Below, one piece after another: positions 1-10,820 of a DNA stretch of 52,010 bases. Position numbers and translations under genes: made by a program. Source of the DNA: Candidatus Scybalocola faecigallinarum (GTDB lineage: Bacteria > Bacillota > Clostridia > Lachnospirales > Lachnospiraceae). The number at the start of each line of letters is the position of its first letter. The stretch's first letter is position 1. The stretch covers positions 1 to 52,010 of the forward strand of contig DVIT01000052.1 in the NCBI GenBank assembly GCA_018711005.1, in the 5' to 3' direction. Under the pieces are notes generated by a model that was not told the DNA's origin, did no database searches, and worked only from the letters and a program-made list of their open reading frames with translations.

Positions 1-357
1 AATCTCCTTTAGGGCGCACATATAATCCAGGAATCGTTCCCCGGTAAAGCTATCGTAAAGCCCCTGCTGCTGGGGCATAAATCCCAGAAGCCTCCGGAAG
101 GCCTTTCCCATCTTTAAAGCATCCCGGCCATTCCAAAGTACCTGCCCCGAATCCGGCTTCAACACCCCGGTGATGATCTTCATCAGCGTGGACTTTCCGG
201 CGCCATTAGGGCCTAAAAGGCCGTAGTACCCGGCTTTAAGGGTAAAAGAAACATCCGCAAGAGCCTTCTTCTCCATCTTATCGGGACGCTTAAAAAGCTT
301 CCCGGATCTTTCCAGCCGGACATAGGTTTTGCTGATTTTTTCTACACTTAGCTCCAT
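1..357 (-). CDS. ABC transporter ATP-binding protein, N-terminal part (runs off the window)
   Basis: The first 119 residues of an ABC ATPase are present; the rest lies beyond position 1. I translated it from the ATG at 357-355, which has GGGGAG 5-6 bases upstream. A Walker A motif GPNGAGKST lies near residues 50-58 and a Q-loop ([13 protein letters not shown]) near residues 94-106. The signature and Walker B motifs would lie outside the window. It starts 19 bases after the lipoprotein gene at 377-1696, so the two are probably co-transcribed. This suggests an exporter or ABC-2 type system with an associated lipoprotein. The substrate cannot be judged from this fragment. Confidence 0.85.
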   Translation of the reverse strand, partial: MELSVEKISKTYVRLERSGKLFKRPDKMEKKALADVSFTLKAGYYGLLGPNGAGKSTLMKIITGVLKPDSGQVLWNGRDALKMGKAFRRLLGFMPQQQGLYDSFTGERFLDYMCALKEI

Positions 358-376
358 AAAATCTCCCCGTATCTCT

Positions 377-1696
377 TTAATTCAGGACCTCTAAAAACAC
401 ATCCTCCACCGGCTCCATGGCATCGAAACGATTGTTCCAGAAATCTTCTTTTTTAATGACTGACAGTTTTGACATGAGTACATCTGTTACTATAGGATTG
501 CCAGCCGGGTCAAAGCTGTCCACAGGCACCTCCAAAGTGCCGCTGGTCACAAGGAATTCATCGCCAAATTCACCAATGATTCCTAAATGTTGTCTGCTAT
601 AAGCATCCAGGGATTGCGTATATGGCTCTAGGGTAAAAACCTTACCATCCCTAAGGTCGGTCCCCATTTTTGCAAATTCACCGGTGTCGCCTACTATGTC
701 AAAAATCAGATGCTGATCATAAATAGGATAAAACGATCCAATTTCCTCAACATTAACAGATTCTGCTGACAGGGAATCAACGATCATCCGCTCCTCTCCG
801 GTGGAAAGACACACTTCCTTCAAACAGTCGTTATCCACATCCAGTAAATAAATATACTCCCCGCTGTATTCTTCCGTCATTGTATCCTGCTGCCATGACA
901 GGATCTCTTTTTCAGTTCCATCTGTAATGTTATATTGAGAAATCCTATGGACCTGAGAGTAATAAGGCGCCATGGGGTCTTCACTATCCTTGTCTTCTGC
1001 ATGTATTTCTTTCAAAACAAGGTTATCTCCATAAGCGCTCACCAGAAAGGCAGCATCCCCACCCATCTCCTTTAAAGGCTCGATTTTTCCGGAATCGGTA
1101 CAGATACGCACAAGCCACTGCTTATCCTGCTTTTGCAGGATCGTATATAAATCCTGACCGTCACTGGCAATACCGCCAGTGGGAGCATTATAGTCTGTAA
1201 AAGTCACAATAGACTGGCGGTTTCTCCCATCCAGATCCATACGGTACAGTTCGCCAGGGGTATCGTCAACATTAGTCCGACACATAAACAATGTATCGTC
1301 CATAGCAAATAATCCGCACCCTCCATGGGTGTTTTCGACCCAGCTTGGATCTGACGGATCATTATGATCCGCTGAAAGATCCGGGGAAAGAAAAATTCTT
1401 TGTCGTGTCGCCACATCGGTATAAAGGATATTCCCTGTGTAATCACTGGAAAAAGACCCGATCTCATAACAGCCATAGGGACTGCAGGCCATGAATATTT
1501 CCCAGTTGACGATCATCTCCAGCTCATTTTCAGAACCGTCTGTCTCAGCTTCCGCTGCTGTATCAGATGCCATACGGCTTTCTGCATTGGCCGTGTCCTC
1601 TGTATTCCCCGGATCAGGTGCTGTTTCCTGGTTTGTGCATCCGGATACTGCAGCAAGACATGTCACTAATAAAATCGAAATTATTCCCTTTTTCAT
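377..1696 (-). CDS. Lipoprotein, probable beta-propeller-like extracellular protein
   Basis: A 439-residue protein with a classic lipoprotein signal: Lys-Lys start, hydrophobic core and lipobox AVSGC with the lipidated Cys at about residue 20. An acidic, Thr/Ala-rich linker follows (about residues 21-60). The rest has repeated short blocks such as '[12 protein letters not shown]' and '[13 protein letters not shown]', reminiscent of the TolB/DUF5050 kind of beta-propeller. That fold assignment is inference from repeat style only. It precedes an ABC ATPase gene by 19 bases on the same strand and probably is a surface partner of that transporter. I see no catalytic motif. Confidence 0.75.
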   Translation of the reverse strand: MKKGIISILLVTCLAAVSGCTNQETAPDPGNTEDTANAESRMASDTAAEAETDGSENELEMIVNWEIFMACSPYGCYEIGSFSSDYTGNILYTDVATRQRIFLSPDLSADHNDPSDPSWVENTHGGCGLFAMDDTLFMCRTNVDDTPGELYRMDLDGRNRQSIVTFTDYNAPTGGIASDGQDLYTILQKQDKQWLVRICTDSGKIEPLKEMGGDAAFLVSAYGDNLVLKEIHAEDKDSEDPMAPYYSQVHRISQYNITDGTEKEILSWQQDTMTEEYSGEYIYLLDVDNDCLKEVCLSTGEERMIVDSLSAESVNVEEIGSFYPIYDQHLIFDIVGDTGEFAKMGTDLRDGKVFTLEPYTQSLDAYSRQHLGIIGEFGDEFLVTSGTLEVPVDSFDPAGNPIVTDVLMSKLSVIKKEDFWNNRFDAMEPVEDVFLEVLN

Positions 1697-1836
1697 AAAA
1701 TTCCCCCTTTAATTGTTTCCGTTTCCGGCACACTTCGGAACGGTTACGTTTAATCCCCTTAATTTTAATATATACATGTTTCTGATATGTTTCCGTAACA
1801 GTGGGCCCATTGTCGATTGCTGTCGATGAATTGTGG

Positions 1837-1865
1837 TTGAACTCAGATTTTCACTATGGTATGAT
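1837..1865 (+). promoter_or_regulatory. Sigma-A-like promoter upstream of the Rpn remnant
   Basis: TTGAAC at 1837-1842 and TATGAT at 1860-1865 are separated by 17 bases. It points toward the gene at 1983, leaving an untranslated leader of roughly 110 bases. The 286-base gap 1697-1982 holds nothing else that I recognise. Confidence 0.5.
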
Positions 1866-1982
1866 GCTTATATCATCTTGATGTTACGCATCTGTACAGT
1901 CCGCTCAACGGACATATCTTAAGGGAAGCCGTTCTTGTCCTCCCAAACGTTCCATGTTAAAATAAAATAAGAGCAGGAAAAT

Positions 1983-2429
1983 ATGTCATACATGGTGACT
2001 CAGGAAGTATCCGAGGATTTTAAAGGTGGAGCCCATATTATCTATGTTAATTCTGCCATTGAGGACGAAACAGAGCTTGGCAGGCTGATCCATGACCTGC
2101 ATTGTAAGAATGCTGATGACATGCACAGTGAAGTTCTGGCGCGCCGTGTCTGTGAGCTTAAAGAGACTCAGAAGGGAGTAGATCGCATGAGTGAAGTATT
2201 AGATAATCTTTTCCACCAAATGTATAACGAAAAACTTAACATGTATAATGAAAAACTTAAAATTGTCGAACAGCAGGCTATGGAGCGCGGTGAGCTAAAA
2301 GCAAAAAAAGAAGCCGCCCTTTCCCTGGCCGGTATAGGGCTGACCATAGAGCAGATTGCACAGGCGCTAAAGGAAAACGTGACAACCATCCAGGAATGGC
2401 TGTCTGAAAACCTGGCTTCATCGAAATAG
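1983..2429 (+). pseudogene. C-terminal remnant of an Rpn-family PD-(D/E)XK nuclease/transposase
   Basis: The 148 residues match in style the C-terminal half of Rpn (recombination-promoting nuclease, PD-(D/E)XK transposase-like) proteins. There is a 'GGAHIIYVNS' block, then 'LGRLIHDLHCKNADDMH', 'LARRVCELKETQKGV' and a helical tail with two copies of MYNEKL followed by the EQQAMERGE helix. Full-length family members are around 300 residues, and the N-terminal nuclease core with its catalytic Asp/Glu/Lys is missing. The upstream bases show no open frame that would supply it, so I read this as a truncated relic. A short protein of unknown role is the alternative. A bidirectional terminator follows. 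Confidence 0.65.
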
Positions 2430-2469
2430 CAGCCCTATACATGCAAAATAAATCGTGGATCCCACACGC

Positions 2470-2520
2470 CAAAAAGGCTGTCCCCCGGGAAAGCTCAGCT
2501 CCCATGAAACAGCCTTTTTG
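2470..2520. terminator. Bidirectional rho-independent terminator
   Basis: Perfect 12-base arms CAAAAAGGCTGT (2470-2481) and ACAGCCTTTTTG (2509-2520) give a stem with A and T runs on the two sides. It lies between the plus-strand Rpn remnant and the end of the minus-strand ATPase operon and can serve both. Confidence 0.85.
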
Positions 2521-2537
2521 TTGTCCGAAATTTATTT

Positions 2538-3200
2538 TTACTGCTCACGCAGCCGTTCCTGCCGGGCCTCCTCCAGCATCATGTCCTGGACCTTCATAAG
2601 CCGCACCTGGGTGCTGCGTTCATTTTCGTCCAGCTTCATGGAAATATAGCGGATCTTTTCCTGGGCAGCAGGGATGACCACATGCTCCAGGGCGTTGACC
2701 CGGCGCCGGGTCTTTTCAATCTCGGCAGCCAAAAGCTCGGCGGCTTTTTCGGTCTGGGCCAGGCGCAGCATATCGGGAAGGAGTTTTGAAAGACCTGAGA
2801 TTGCCCTGTCCAGCTCAAAAGATGTACAGGCAAAGCCATAGCTGTAAATATCCCCTTCCTTGGCCGTTTTGGTGGCCGTATGATATTCCGGGACTTCTAC
2901 GCTCATGACATTTTTCTTTTGTATGTCCAGATATACCTCCTGCTTTGGCGCCAGCAGCGCTGTATTCATGACCTGATCAGAAACCGATGCCTTGGCCAGG
3001 GCAAAGTCTTTATTGGAGGCGGCAATGCCGGCCTCCACCTTTTCACGGAGCCTTCGGTTTTCCCGCACCAGATCTAAAAACTGGCGCATCAATTCGTCCC
3101 GCTTGTCCTTTAAAAGCTTGTGCCCCCGAAGGGCTGTTGAAAGCTTTTTCTTTTGCCGGGTCAGCTCCATACGCGTAGGGTTGATCTGAGTGGACGCCAT
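2538..3200 (-). CDS. ntpD: V-type ATP synthase/ATPase subunit D
   Basis: A 220-residue protein with the typical subunit D start, 'INPTRMELTRQKKKLSTALRG HKLLKDKRDEL' in two blocks, and long helical N- and C-terminal parts that form a coiled coil. Subunit D is the central rotor shaft linking the A3B3 head to the membrane ring. The length is usual for the family. It is the last gene of the ATPase operon, 2 bases after subunit B, and ends just before the terminator at 2470-2520. Confidence 0.96.
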   Translation of the reverse strand: MASTQINPTRMELTRQKKKLSTALRGHKLLKDKRDELMRQFLDLVRENRRLREKVEAGIAASNKDFALAKASVSDQVMNTALLAPKQEVYLDIQKKNVMSVEVPEYHTATKTAKEGDIYSYGFACTSFELDRAISGLSKLLPDMLRLAQTEKAAELLAAEIEKTRRRVNALEHVVIPAAQEKIRYISMKLDENERSTQVRLMKVQDMMLEEARQERLREQ

Positions 3201-3202
3201 AA

Positions 3203-4582
3203 TTATCCCTCCTCTCCCCCATAATACTGATCCAGATATTTGTCATCGATCCGTTTCAGCTCTGAGCGCGGGAGCATGGAAAGCAATTTCCACCCAATAT
3301 CCAGCGTTTCTTCAATATCGCGATCCGTATAATATCCCTGAGAAACATACTGAGCCTCAAAGGCATCGGCAAAACGGGCATACTTAAGATCCATTTCCGT
3401 CAGGGCGGCTTCCCCCAAAACGATCATCAGTTCCTTGGCCTCTTTGCCTCTGGCATAGGCGGAAAACAGCTGGTTCATCGTGCTGGCATGATCTGCCCGT
3501 GTTTTATTTTCTCCGATCCCCTTATCCTTCAGACGGGACAGGCTTGGAAGCACATCAATGGGCGGCGCAATATTTTTCCGGTACAGATCCCTGCTTAAAA
3601 TGATCTGTCCCTCTGTAATATACCCGGTAAGGTCGGGAATCGGATGAGTCTTATCATCCTCCGGCATGGTCAAAATAGGAATCAGGGTAATGGACCCGGA
3701 CTTGCCTCTTTGACGTCCGGCCCGCTCGTACATAGTGGCCAGGTCCGTATACATATATCCCGGGTAGCCCCTTCGTCCGGGAACTTCCTTTCTGGCTGCG
3801 GATATTTCTCTAAGAGCATCCGCATAATTAGTAATATCTGTCATAATGACAAGCACATGCATATCCTTTTCAAAAGCCATATATTCTGCTGCCGTAAGAG
3901 CCATACGCGGGGTTGAAATACGCTCCACCGGCGGATCATTGGCCAGATTGACAAACATGACCGTCCGGTCAATAGCCCCGGTCTCACGAAAGCTTTGAAT
4001 GAAGAAATCCGCTTCTTCAAAGGTAATGCCCATGGCTGCAAATACAACGGCAAAGGGCTCGTCTGTGCCCCGAACCTTGGCCTGGCGGGCGATCTGTGCC
4101 GCCAGCTGGGCATGAGGCAGGCCGCTGGCTGAAAAGATGGGCAGCTTCTGTCCCCGGACAAGGGTATTTAACCCGTCAATGGCGGAAATCCCCGTCTGGA
4201 TAAACTCCTGGGGGTAGCTGCGCGCCGCCGGATTCATAGCCAGGCCGTTAATATCCATCCGTGCCTTTGGAAGGATCTGGGGGCCGTCGTCTGCCGGCCG
4301 TCCAAGGCCGTCAAAAACTCTGCCAAGCATATCCTCGGATACGCCAAGACGCATACTGTGTCCAAGGAAGCGCACCTTGCTGTTGGAAAGGTTGATCCCA
4401 GCAGAATTTTCAAAAAGCTGGACAACTGCATTGCTGCCGTTGATCTCCAGCACGCGGCAGCGGCGGGTCTGTCCGTTGGCCAGTATGATTTCTCCCAGCT
4501 CATCATAAGTAACGTTTTCCACACCGGAAACCATCATTAAAGGGCCGGCAACCTCCTGGATCGTCCTATATTCTTTCAGCAT
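3203..4582 (-). CDS. ntpB: V-type ATP synthase/ATPase subunit B (non-catalytic head subunit)
   Basis: A 459-residue protein. I chose the ATG at 4582 because it gives the conserved start [16 protein letters not shown] and has AAAGGAGGGG 7 bases upstream. The open frame extends further, but the extra 22 residues look like overlap with subunit A read in another frame. Family blocks include '[19 protein letters not shown]', '[20 protein letters not shown]' and '[20 protein letters not shown]'. The B subunit alternates with A in the head and lacks a true P-loop, as here. The gene overlaps the end of subunit A by 17 bases, which suggests translational coupling. Confidence 0.96.
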   Translation of the reverse strand: MLKEYRTIQEVAGPLMMVSGVENVTYDELGEIILANGQTRRCRVLEINGSNAVVQLFENSAGINLSNSKVRFLGHSMRLGVSEDMLGRVFDGLGRPADDGPQILPKARMDINGLAMNPAARSYPQEFIQTGISAIDGLNTLVRGQKLPIFSASGLPHAQLAAQIARQAKVRGTDEPFAVVFAAMGITFEEADFFIQSFRETGAIDRTVMFVNLANDPPVERISTPRMALTAAEYMAFEKDMHVLVIMTDITNYADALREISAARKEVPGRRGYPGYMYTDLATMYERAGRQRGKSGSITLIPILTMPEDDKTHPIPDLTGYITEGQIILSRDLYRKNIAPPIDVLPSLSRLKDKGIGENKTRADHASTMNQLFSAYARGKEAKELMIVLGEAALTEMDLKYARFADAFEAQYVSQGYYTDRDIEETLDIGWKLLSMLPRSELKRIDDKYLDQYYGGEEG

Positions 4583-6398
4583 CCCCAAGCCCCTCCTTTC
4601 CGTTTGTGCTTTGTGATCCGCCGGGGATCTTGCCCGGGCTTTGGTCAAGGATCTGTTTTATTTCTTCGGTAAGCGCCTCCAAAAGCGTCTCATACACATG
4701 GGCCATTTCCGACTCAGAAATATATTTAAAACGGCCGATCTGCTCCCGGATGGCCATGCCGGACAAATCGTCCACATCTGCGCCCTTTTCCAAAGCAGCT
4801 TTGCACTTCTCGTAATACGAAAGCACCAGCTTCATCATTAAATACTGCTTTTCCAGGGATGTGTAGGTGTCTGTCTCGTGGAAGGAATTTTGATGAAGGA
4901 AATCCTCCCGGATGGACCGGGCAGCCTCAAGCTTAAGGCGGTCCGGTGCAGACAGGGCGTCCATACCGACTAACTGGACGATTTCCTGCAATTCAGATTC
5001 ATCCTGCAAAAGCCCCATCATTTCATGGCGCAGCTCCATCCAGTCTTTGTGTACCTGGGTTTCATACCAGCCGGAAAGGCGGTCCAGATACAGGGAATAG
5101 CTGGTCAGCCAGTTAATGGCCGGGAAATGGCGTTTATAGGCCAGGTTCGCATCCAGGTTCCAGAAAACCTTTACAATACGCAAGGTGGCCTGGGACACAG
5201 GCTCCGAAATATCCCCGCCAGGGGGAGATACCGCGCCGATAGCCGAAAGCGTTCCTTCCCTGCCGTCCTTTCCAAGAGCCACCACACGCCCGGCACGCTC
5301 ATAAAACTGGGCCAGACGGCTTCCAAGATATGCCGGGTATCCTTCCTCGCCAGGCATTTCCTGAAGTCTGCCGGACATTTCACGCAAAGCCTCCGCCCAC
5401 CGGGACGTAGAGTCTGCCATAAGAGCCACTGAATATCCCATATCACGGAAATACTCTGCAATGGTGATGCCGGTATAAATAGACGCTTCCCGGGCGGCCA
5501 CAGGCATATCGGATGTATTGGCTATAAGCACGGTACGCTCCATAAGAGAATACCCGGTTCTCGGGTCCTTAAGCTCAGGGAACTCATTTAATACATCGGT
5601 CATTTCATTGCCCCGCTCTCCGCAGCCAATGTACACCACAATATCAGCCTCCGCCCATTTGGCCAGCTGGTGCTGGATCACAGTCTTTCCGGATCCAAAC
5701 GGCCCCGGCACGGCTGCCACACCGCCTTTGGCAATGGGAAATAATGTATCAATAACCCTCTGCCCTGTGATCAGGGGCATTTGGGGCGCCAGCTTCTTTT
5801 TATAAGGCCGCCCGAAGCGCACAGGCCATTTCTGCATTAATGTCAGCGGCTTCACACCCTCCCGGGTCTGAAGGGTCGCTGCAGTTTCCTCCACAGTATA
5901 GTCCCCTTCCTCTATGGAAAGGATCGTCCCTGACATATCCGGCGGCACCATGATCTTATGAAGCACCACCGGCGTCTCCTGGACCGTACCGATCACATCT
6001 CCGGCCTCCACACAGTCGCCTGCTTTCACACATGGCGTAAAGTGCCACTTCCGCTCCCTGCTTAACGCAGGCACCTCAACGCCCCTCTGCAAAAGATTGC
6101 TTCCGGTGACCTTCATAATATCGTCTAACGGCCGCAGAATCCCGTCATAAATCCGTCCGATGAGTCCCGGCCCAAGCTCTGCGCTTAAGGGCATTCCCAC
6201 AGATTCCACCGGCTCCCCCGGGCCAAGACCTGCTGTTTCCTCGTAAACCTGGATGGATGCCTGGTCCTGATGCATCTCAATGATCTCACCCATTAACCGC
6301 TGGCCCGATACACGGACCACATCGTACATATTTGCGTCCCGCATTCCCTCGGCAATGACCAGAGGGCCTGCCACTTTTTTTATTACACCTGTACTCAT
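4566..6398 (-). CDS. ntpA: V-type ATP synthase/ATPase subunit A (catalytic)
   Basis: A 610-residue catalytic head subunit. The start at 6398 gives [19 protein letters not shown], the conserved N-terminus. A longer frame adds 74 residues that are the subunit F region in another frame. The P-loop [17 protein letters not shown] lies near residues 233-249, and the family-specific non-homologous insertion with '[21 protein letters not shown]' precedes it. '[15 protein letters not shown]' and '[25 protein letters not shown]' are further signature blocks. It hydrolyses or makes ATP coupled to ion movement through the ring. It is preceded by subunit F (20-base gap) and followed by B. Confidence 0.97.
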   Translation of the reverse strand: MSTGVIKKVAGPLVIAEGMRDANMYDVVRVSGQRLMGEIIEMHQDQASIQVYEETAGLGPGEPVESVGMPLSAELGPGLIGRIYDGILRPLDDIMKVTGSNLLQRGVEVPALSRERKWHFTPCVKAGDCVEAGDVIGTVQETPVVLHKIMVPPDMSGTILSIEEGDYTVEETAATLQTREGVKPLTLMQKWPVRFGRPYKKKLAPQMPLITGQRVIDTLFPIAKGGVAAVPGPFGSGKTVIQHQLAKWAEADIVVYIGCGERGNEMTDVLNEFPELKDPRTGYSLMERTVLIANTSDMPVAAREASIYTGITIAEYFRDMGYSVALMADSTSRWAEALREMSGRLQEMPGEEGYPAYLGSRLAQFYERAGRVVALGKDGREGTLSAIGAVSPPGGDISEPVSQATLRIVKVFWNLDANLAYKRHFPAINWLTSYSLYLDRLSGWYETQVHKDWMELRHEMMGLLQDESELQEIVQLVGMDALSAPDRLKLEAARSIREDFLHQNSFHETDTYTSLEKQYLMMKLVLSYYEKCKAALEKGADVDDLSGMAIREQIGRFKYISESEMAHVYETLLEALTEEIKQILDQSPGKIPGGSQSTNGKEGLGDAERI

Positions 6399-6418
6399 TT
6401 TAAGCCTGTCACCTGCCT

Positions 6419-6727
6419 TTATAAAATATCCGAGCCTACGGCCTGTTCCACAAAGCCTTTCACCCGGGCCATTCCTTTTCCCGTATTCCCATAAATTCCA
6501 GGGATCAGGATAATCGCCGGGGACGGCTTTCCAAAAAAGGCGGCAATATCTTCTTCCATGCCTGCTGCCAATGCTTCTGTGACATAGATCACGCCGTAGT
6601 CCTTTTGAGCCAGCTCCCAAAGCTTCTGCCGGCCTTCTTCTGCTCCTGAAACCGGAAAAATCGAAAGCCCCAGGGCCATAAAACCGTAAATACTGTCATA
6701 ATCGCCAAGCACTGCGATCTTATACAT
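6419..6727 (-). CDS. ntpG: V-type ATP synthase/ATPase subunit F
   Basis: A 102-residue protein starting at the ATG at 6727 ([20 protein letters not shown]). A GTG three codons earlier is possible, but the chosen start fits the family. The 'IAVLGD...GFMALGL' beginning and '[10 protein letters not shown]' middle are typical of the small Rossmann-like F subunit, which sits on the central shaft near D. The name ntpG follows Enterococcus hirae, where NtpG is the F homologue. The gene overlaps the end of subunit C by 8 bases. Confidence 0.92.
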   Translation of the reverse strand: MYKIAVLGDYDSIYGFMALGLSIFPVSGAEEGRQKLWELAQKDYGVIYVTEALAAGMEEDIAAFFGKPSPAIILIPGIYGNTGKGMARVKGFVEQAVGSDIL

Positions 6728-7688
6728 ACATATCACCCAGCCTTTCCCGGATCAGATCTTGAGGAAGACCGTTTTGCTTTACCGATAAGATCAGCCGGAC
6801 GTATTTTATTTCATTTTCCCTGGCCAGCACATAAGCGATCAGCGGGCCGGCCGTGGAGGGATTGGACTTTTCCGGGCGTATAATGTCCATAATGGCGTCG
6901 CTGCACCATTTTTCAAAAGCCGCCGGAGATGTTTTTATAGCCTGGGCCCCGGATGAAAATGACGTATGTTCCACATAGTCTGCGATCTGATCCAAACCGC
7001 CCACCGCAGCATGGGCCAGGGTGTCCCGATCCAGCTCCTTTATGGGAGCCAGGGCATGTTCCAAAAAAGAAAGGGGGCGTCCCGTGGCACAGCTTCGCAT
7101 GGCAATGCGCAGATTGGCAAACACCACAAACGCGGTCCCGTACTGTCTCAATACTTCATCCGGGCTGTTTTTGCACTGATGATAAAAGGCTTCCAGAAAA
7201 TGCCGGTCCACAATGGCATCTGAAAGCTGTCCGTCTCCTGTGTGCAGGAGCGTCTCATACCCTTCCCGGGCGGCCCGGGCCATGTCTTTGGGAAGGCCTT
7301 CATAATCTCTTTCCCGGACACATGCTAAAACCTGCTCCCAGGGAATGGTCCCTCCCCGGACCAAAAAACGCTCCGGAGGAAGGGATGTGCCGGTACAGCA
7401 CAGCTTTACCGCTGCTTTCACATTGTGATAATCATTGGGATATTTTAAAGGATCTAAAACCGACGGGTCTGTTAAAATTTCTTCCATACAGCGCCATATT
7501 TTATCTTCCTCAATACGCAAGATCTCCTCCGGCTCCCGGGCGTCGCCGCCCCATCCTAACTCCTTTAGCCGCTGGAGCGCCTGGGACAGATCCGCAGCGC
7601 CCATCAGCTGTTCCAGATCCTGACGGCTTAAAAGCGCCATTTCAAGGACACGGATCCGGGCCACGGCATAAATATAGTCATTTTTCAT
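6720..7688 (-). CDS. ntpC: V-type ATP synthase/ATPase subunit C
   Basis: A 322-residue, mostly helical protein starting MKNDYIYAVARIRVLEMALLS, typical of the C/d subunit. This socket couples the central shaft to the rotor ring. 'YPNDYHNVKAAVKLCCTG' and a C-terminal 'ENEIKYVRLILSVKQNGLP' are family features. The length is slightly under the usual 330-350. It overlaps subunit E by 4 bases (ATGA-type junction) and subunit F by 8. Confidence 0.93.
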   Translation of the reverse strand: MKNDYIYAVARIRVLEMALLSRQDLEQLMGAADLSQALQRLKELGWGGDAREPEEILRIEEDKIWRCMEEILTDPSVLDPLKYPNDYHNVKAAVKLCCTGTSLPPERFLVRGGTIPWEQVLACVRERDYEGLPKDMARAAREGYETLLHTGDGQLSDAIVDRHFLEAFYHQCKNSPDEVLRQYGTAFVVFANLRIAMRSCATGRPLSFLEHALAPIKELDRDTLAHAAVGGLDQIADYVEHTSFSSGAQAIKTSPAAFEKWCSDAIMDIIRPEKSNPSTAGPLIAYVLARENEIKYVRLILSVKQNGLPQDLIRERLGDMYV

Positions 7689-8302
7689 GTCCCGCCTCCT
7701 TCGGTCCTTTCATCAAATAAATACCCGTTTAAAAGATCTCTGAGTTCTTCTTCCCGGGACCAAAACAGCGCCGAAAAAGAACCATTGATTTCCACACCGC
7801 CGTAAGCCAGGATAAAGCCCCCATCCACAGGGCGGCATTCCTCAGCAATGGTCAAATGCCCTCCTGCCGCCTGGGACACCCCGTCAAGGGATTTTTGAAA
7901 ATCCTTTGGGAAACGGCGATGATCTTTCTCTGAAAAATAAATGATCCCGTCTGCCGCCTGGGCAAACTGGCGGACCATATGCATGATCAACCGGAAATAA
8001 GCCTCATCTTCCAACGTACACAGCTTTTGTACAGCTGCCTGCATAGTTTCCTCAATCATCTGCTGCTTTAAGGCAAGATCCGCATTTTTTTCTTCCATAA
8101 GGATCCGGGAGTGTTCCTTTTCCAAAAGACGGGCCGCCTGTGCCTGCCGGGCCTGCTGTGCATCTTTAAGGATCTCCTGGCAGGCTGCGTCACACGACTT
8201 TTGTATGGCGTCAGCCTGCGCCCTGGCATCAGCTTCCATCTGGCGGACAGTGTCCATGGATTCCTGGCGGATCTGCTGGATAATATTATCTATTCCTGCC
8301 AT
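7685..8302 (-). CDS. ntpE: V-type ATP synthase/ATPase subunit E (peripheral stalk)
   Basis: A 205-residue protein. The ATG at 8302 has GGGAGGA 5-6 bases upstream and gives MAGIDNIIQQIRQESMDTV. The first 110 residues are a long Ala/Gln/Glu-rich coiled coil. The C-terminal half is a mixed alpha/beta head ending 'GGVEINGSFSALFWSREEELRDLLNGYLF', in two typical blocks. Subunit E with the H/G subunit forms the outer stalks that hold the head against rotation. It lies between K and C in the operon. Confidence 0.92.
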   Translation of the reverse strand: MAGIDNIIQQIRQESMDTVRQMEADARAQADAIQKSCDAACQEILKDAQQARQAQAARLLEKEHSRILMEEKNADLALKQQMIEETMQAAVQKLCTLEDEAYFRLIMHMVRQFAQAADGIIYFSEKDHRRFPKDFQKSLDGVSQAAGGHLTIAEECRPVDGGFILAYGGVEINGSFSALFWSREEELRDLLNGYLFDERTEGGGT

Positions 8303-8323
8303 TGTTTTCCTCCCAAGACACAT

Positions 8324-8794
<471 letters not shown>

Positions 8795-10804
8795 CTAATC
8801 TTCCTCCTTTACTTTTATATACTTATTCGATGCATCGGAGAAAGGACGAAACTCCTCCCCGTCACCCTCATAAAATTTGCCAAAAAACTCCACATATTGC
8901 AGACGGTTTGTATGGACATAAGCGCCCAGCAGGTTAATGGCCAGATTCAGCGTATGTCCTAAAAGAAAGATCACAATAAATGCGATGATCCCCAATATAC
9001 CGTCCCCCATCATCGTTCCCATGGTATTGATCACTGAAGCAATAACGCCGGTGGCAATGCCAAGAGCCAAAAGCCTTGAATAGGATAAAACATCGGAAAG
9101 CCAGCTGGTGACCCCGTAAAGCTCATATGCCCCAAGGGCAAGTCGGATCCCGAAATTTTTCCGGTGCCGTCCGGCCATAAATAAAATACCCATAGCTCCC
9201 ACAACCGCTAAGATCTGTGAAAGGCTCACGACCCATCCCGGAAATACAAGGGCTTTGCCTGCCATAGAAACAAAAATATCGCTTGGAAGGAGCATAAGGA
9301 TCAGCCCTATAAGGAGCATATACCAAAAGACAACCTCACACAGACAATCCATGTATTTCTTCTCCCGGATCAGCAGGAAGCCTTTAATAGCCAGGCCTGC
9401 AAAAAGATGGATAATGCCAAACAAAAAGCTGAATACCAGCAGCTTCATAGGATCATCCAGGGGTGCAAACCACAGGGCCGGCACCGTAACCTCTTTGTGG
9501 AAAAATGCCTGGGCGACCACAGGGATCACATCGCCAAAATAGCCGCCAAACATAATGCCCCAAAAGGTTGTTGAGATCCCGCAGTATAAAAACATGGTCA
9601 GCATATCCTTGATCCCTTTGGGCATTTTCGGATACTTTTTAAGAAACAGGAAGCATCCTGCCACCATAAGTATTCCGTATCCTGCATCTGAGAGCATAAG
9701 CCCAAAGAAAAAATAATAGAAAAATGCCATGATCGATGTGGGATCAACCTCTTTCCTGCCTGGAAGGCCATAGGACTCCACCACATTTTGGGTCGGCCCG
9801 GCAAAAGCGCTGTTGGACAGCAGCACGGGCACAGGCTCATCCACGGGAATGTCTTCAAGCTGGGCCACGCAGTTAAAGCGCGATTCTAAAAGCTGCTGAA
9901 GCTTTTCCGCGCCGTCCTTTGGCGTATACCCGGACAAATAGATCACATGGCTGGATTGCAGAAGCTGTCCCAGCATTTTATATTTTTCCGCCGAAGCTGT
10001 GTAATAATCCTCCAGGAACCGGAGATTTTCCCGTTCTCCCCACAGCCGCCGTATGGCAGAACAGATCTCCGTTTCCTGTCGGTCACAGGTTTCAAGGCTT
10101 TCTTTAAGCCCTTCCATGTGCCGGGACGGAGTCTCTGAAAAATCAAACGCCGCCCGTACAAACCCTTTTTTTCGCAAGGCATCTTCAATCTGCCCCTGCC
10201 GTTTTAAAAGGCACAAGACCACAAGACAGGTCTGTCCGGGGTCCTGGTCTATGATCTCAATTTCCACCCCATTGGACAGGTCTTTAAGGAGCTGCCTCAC
10301 CTGAGCTTCATCCCACGCGCCGGGCAGTGTGCCAAAAAGAAGTGCCGTATAGCGGGTGCCCTGGTCATGTACAGGAATATCGGCAGCCATCCACGGCTTA
10401 AGGCTCTCCTGCTCCATTTGGATACGCAGCCGCGTGGCTTTTATATCATCCAACGCCTGCTGATACTTTTTAAGTTCCCGGGCAACAAGGGCAATGTGAG
10501 GCTCCTTGTCCGCCAGCCTTTCATAGGCTTTTGGGGAAAGCTCCCGCTTCCCCTTCAGAGCATCAAAAACAGATGTTTTTTCCGGCGCCCACTGATCCAG
10601 GATCTTTAAAGCACCGGAAACGTCTGCGGCCTTTTTTGAAAAATCCGCCTCTAAAGCTTTCGTATCTGTCTTTTTAAAAAAGGCATCCTCCGGATCCCCC
10701 ATACGGATCTGGACCGTGCCTTTTTGACGCAGCAGCTCTAACAGTGCGTCACCGCAGGACTTCCATGCATACACATAAAGCTTTTGCATGTCTTTTACTG
10801 CCAT
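8795..10804 (-). CDS. ntpI: V-type ATP synthase/ATPase subunit I (membrane stator)
   Basis: A 669-residue protein, with the start at ATG 10804 (MAVKDMQKLYVYAWKSC) preceded by GAAGGTG. The upstream extension of 19 residues is not supported. The N-terminal half is soluble and coiled-coil rich. The C-terminal half from about residue 335 has roughly seven to eight membrane helices, beginning 'ALFFG'-like 'FFYYFFFGLMLSDAGYG'. The block 'SYSRLLALGIATG' holds the conserved Arg that faces the ring glutamate during ion transfer. It is the counterpart of eukaryotic subunit a. It follows subunit H after 16 bases. Confidence 0.95.
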   Translation of the reverse strand: MAVKDMQKLYVYAWKSCGDALLELLRQKGTVQIRMGDPEDAFFKKTDTKALEADFSKKAADVSGALKILDQWAPEKTSVFDALKGKRELSPKAYERLADKEPHIALVARELKKYQQALDDIKATRLRIQMEQESLKPWMAADIPVHDQGTRYTALLFGTLPGAWDEAQVRQLLKDLSNGVEIEIIDQDPGQTCLVVLCLLKRQGQIEDALRKKGFVRAAFDFSETPSRHMEGLKESLETCDRQETEICSAIRRLWGERENLRFLEDYYTASAEKYKMLGQLLQSSHVIYLSGYTPKDGAEKLQQLLESRFNCVAQLEDIPVDEPVPVLLSNSAFAGPTQNVVESYGLPGRKEVDPTSIMAFFYYFFFGLMLSDAGYGILMVAGCFLFLKKYPKMPKGIKDMLTMFLYCGISTTFWGIMFGGYFGDVIPVVAQAFFHKEVTVPALWFAPLDDPMKLLVFSFLFGIIHLFAGLAIKGFLLIREKKYMDCLCEVVFWYMLLIGLILMLLPSDIFVSMAGKALVFPGWVVSLSQILAVVGAMGILFMAGRHRKNFGIRLALGAYELYGVTSWLSDVLSYSRLLALGIATGVIASVINTMGTMMGDGILGIIAFIVIFLLGHTLNLAINLLGAYVHTNRLQYVEFFGKFYEGDGEEFRPFSDASNKYIKVKEED

Positions 10805-10820
10805 TTTTTCACCTTCTCCC

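Noticed and set aside
6953-7720. A 255-codon open frame on the plus strand
   Set aside because: It lies wholly opposite subunits C and E of the ATPase, has a Pro/Arg-rich composition typical of antisense frames and no homologous look.
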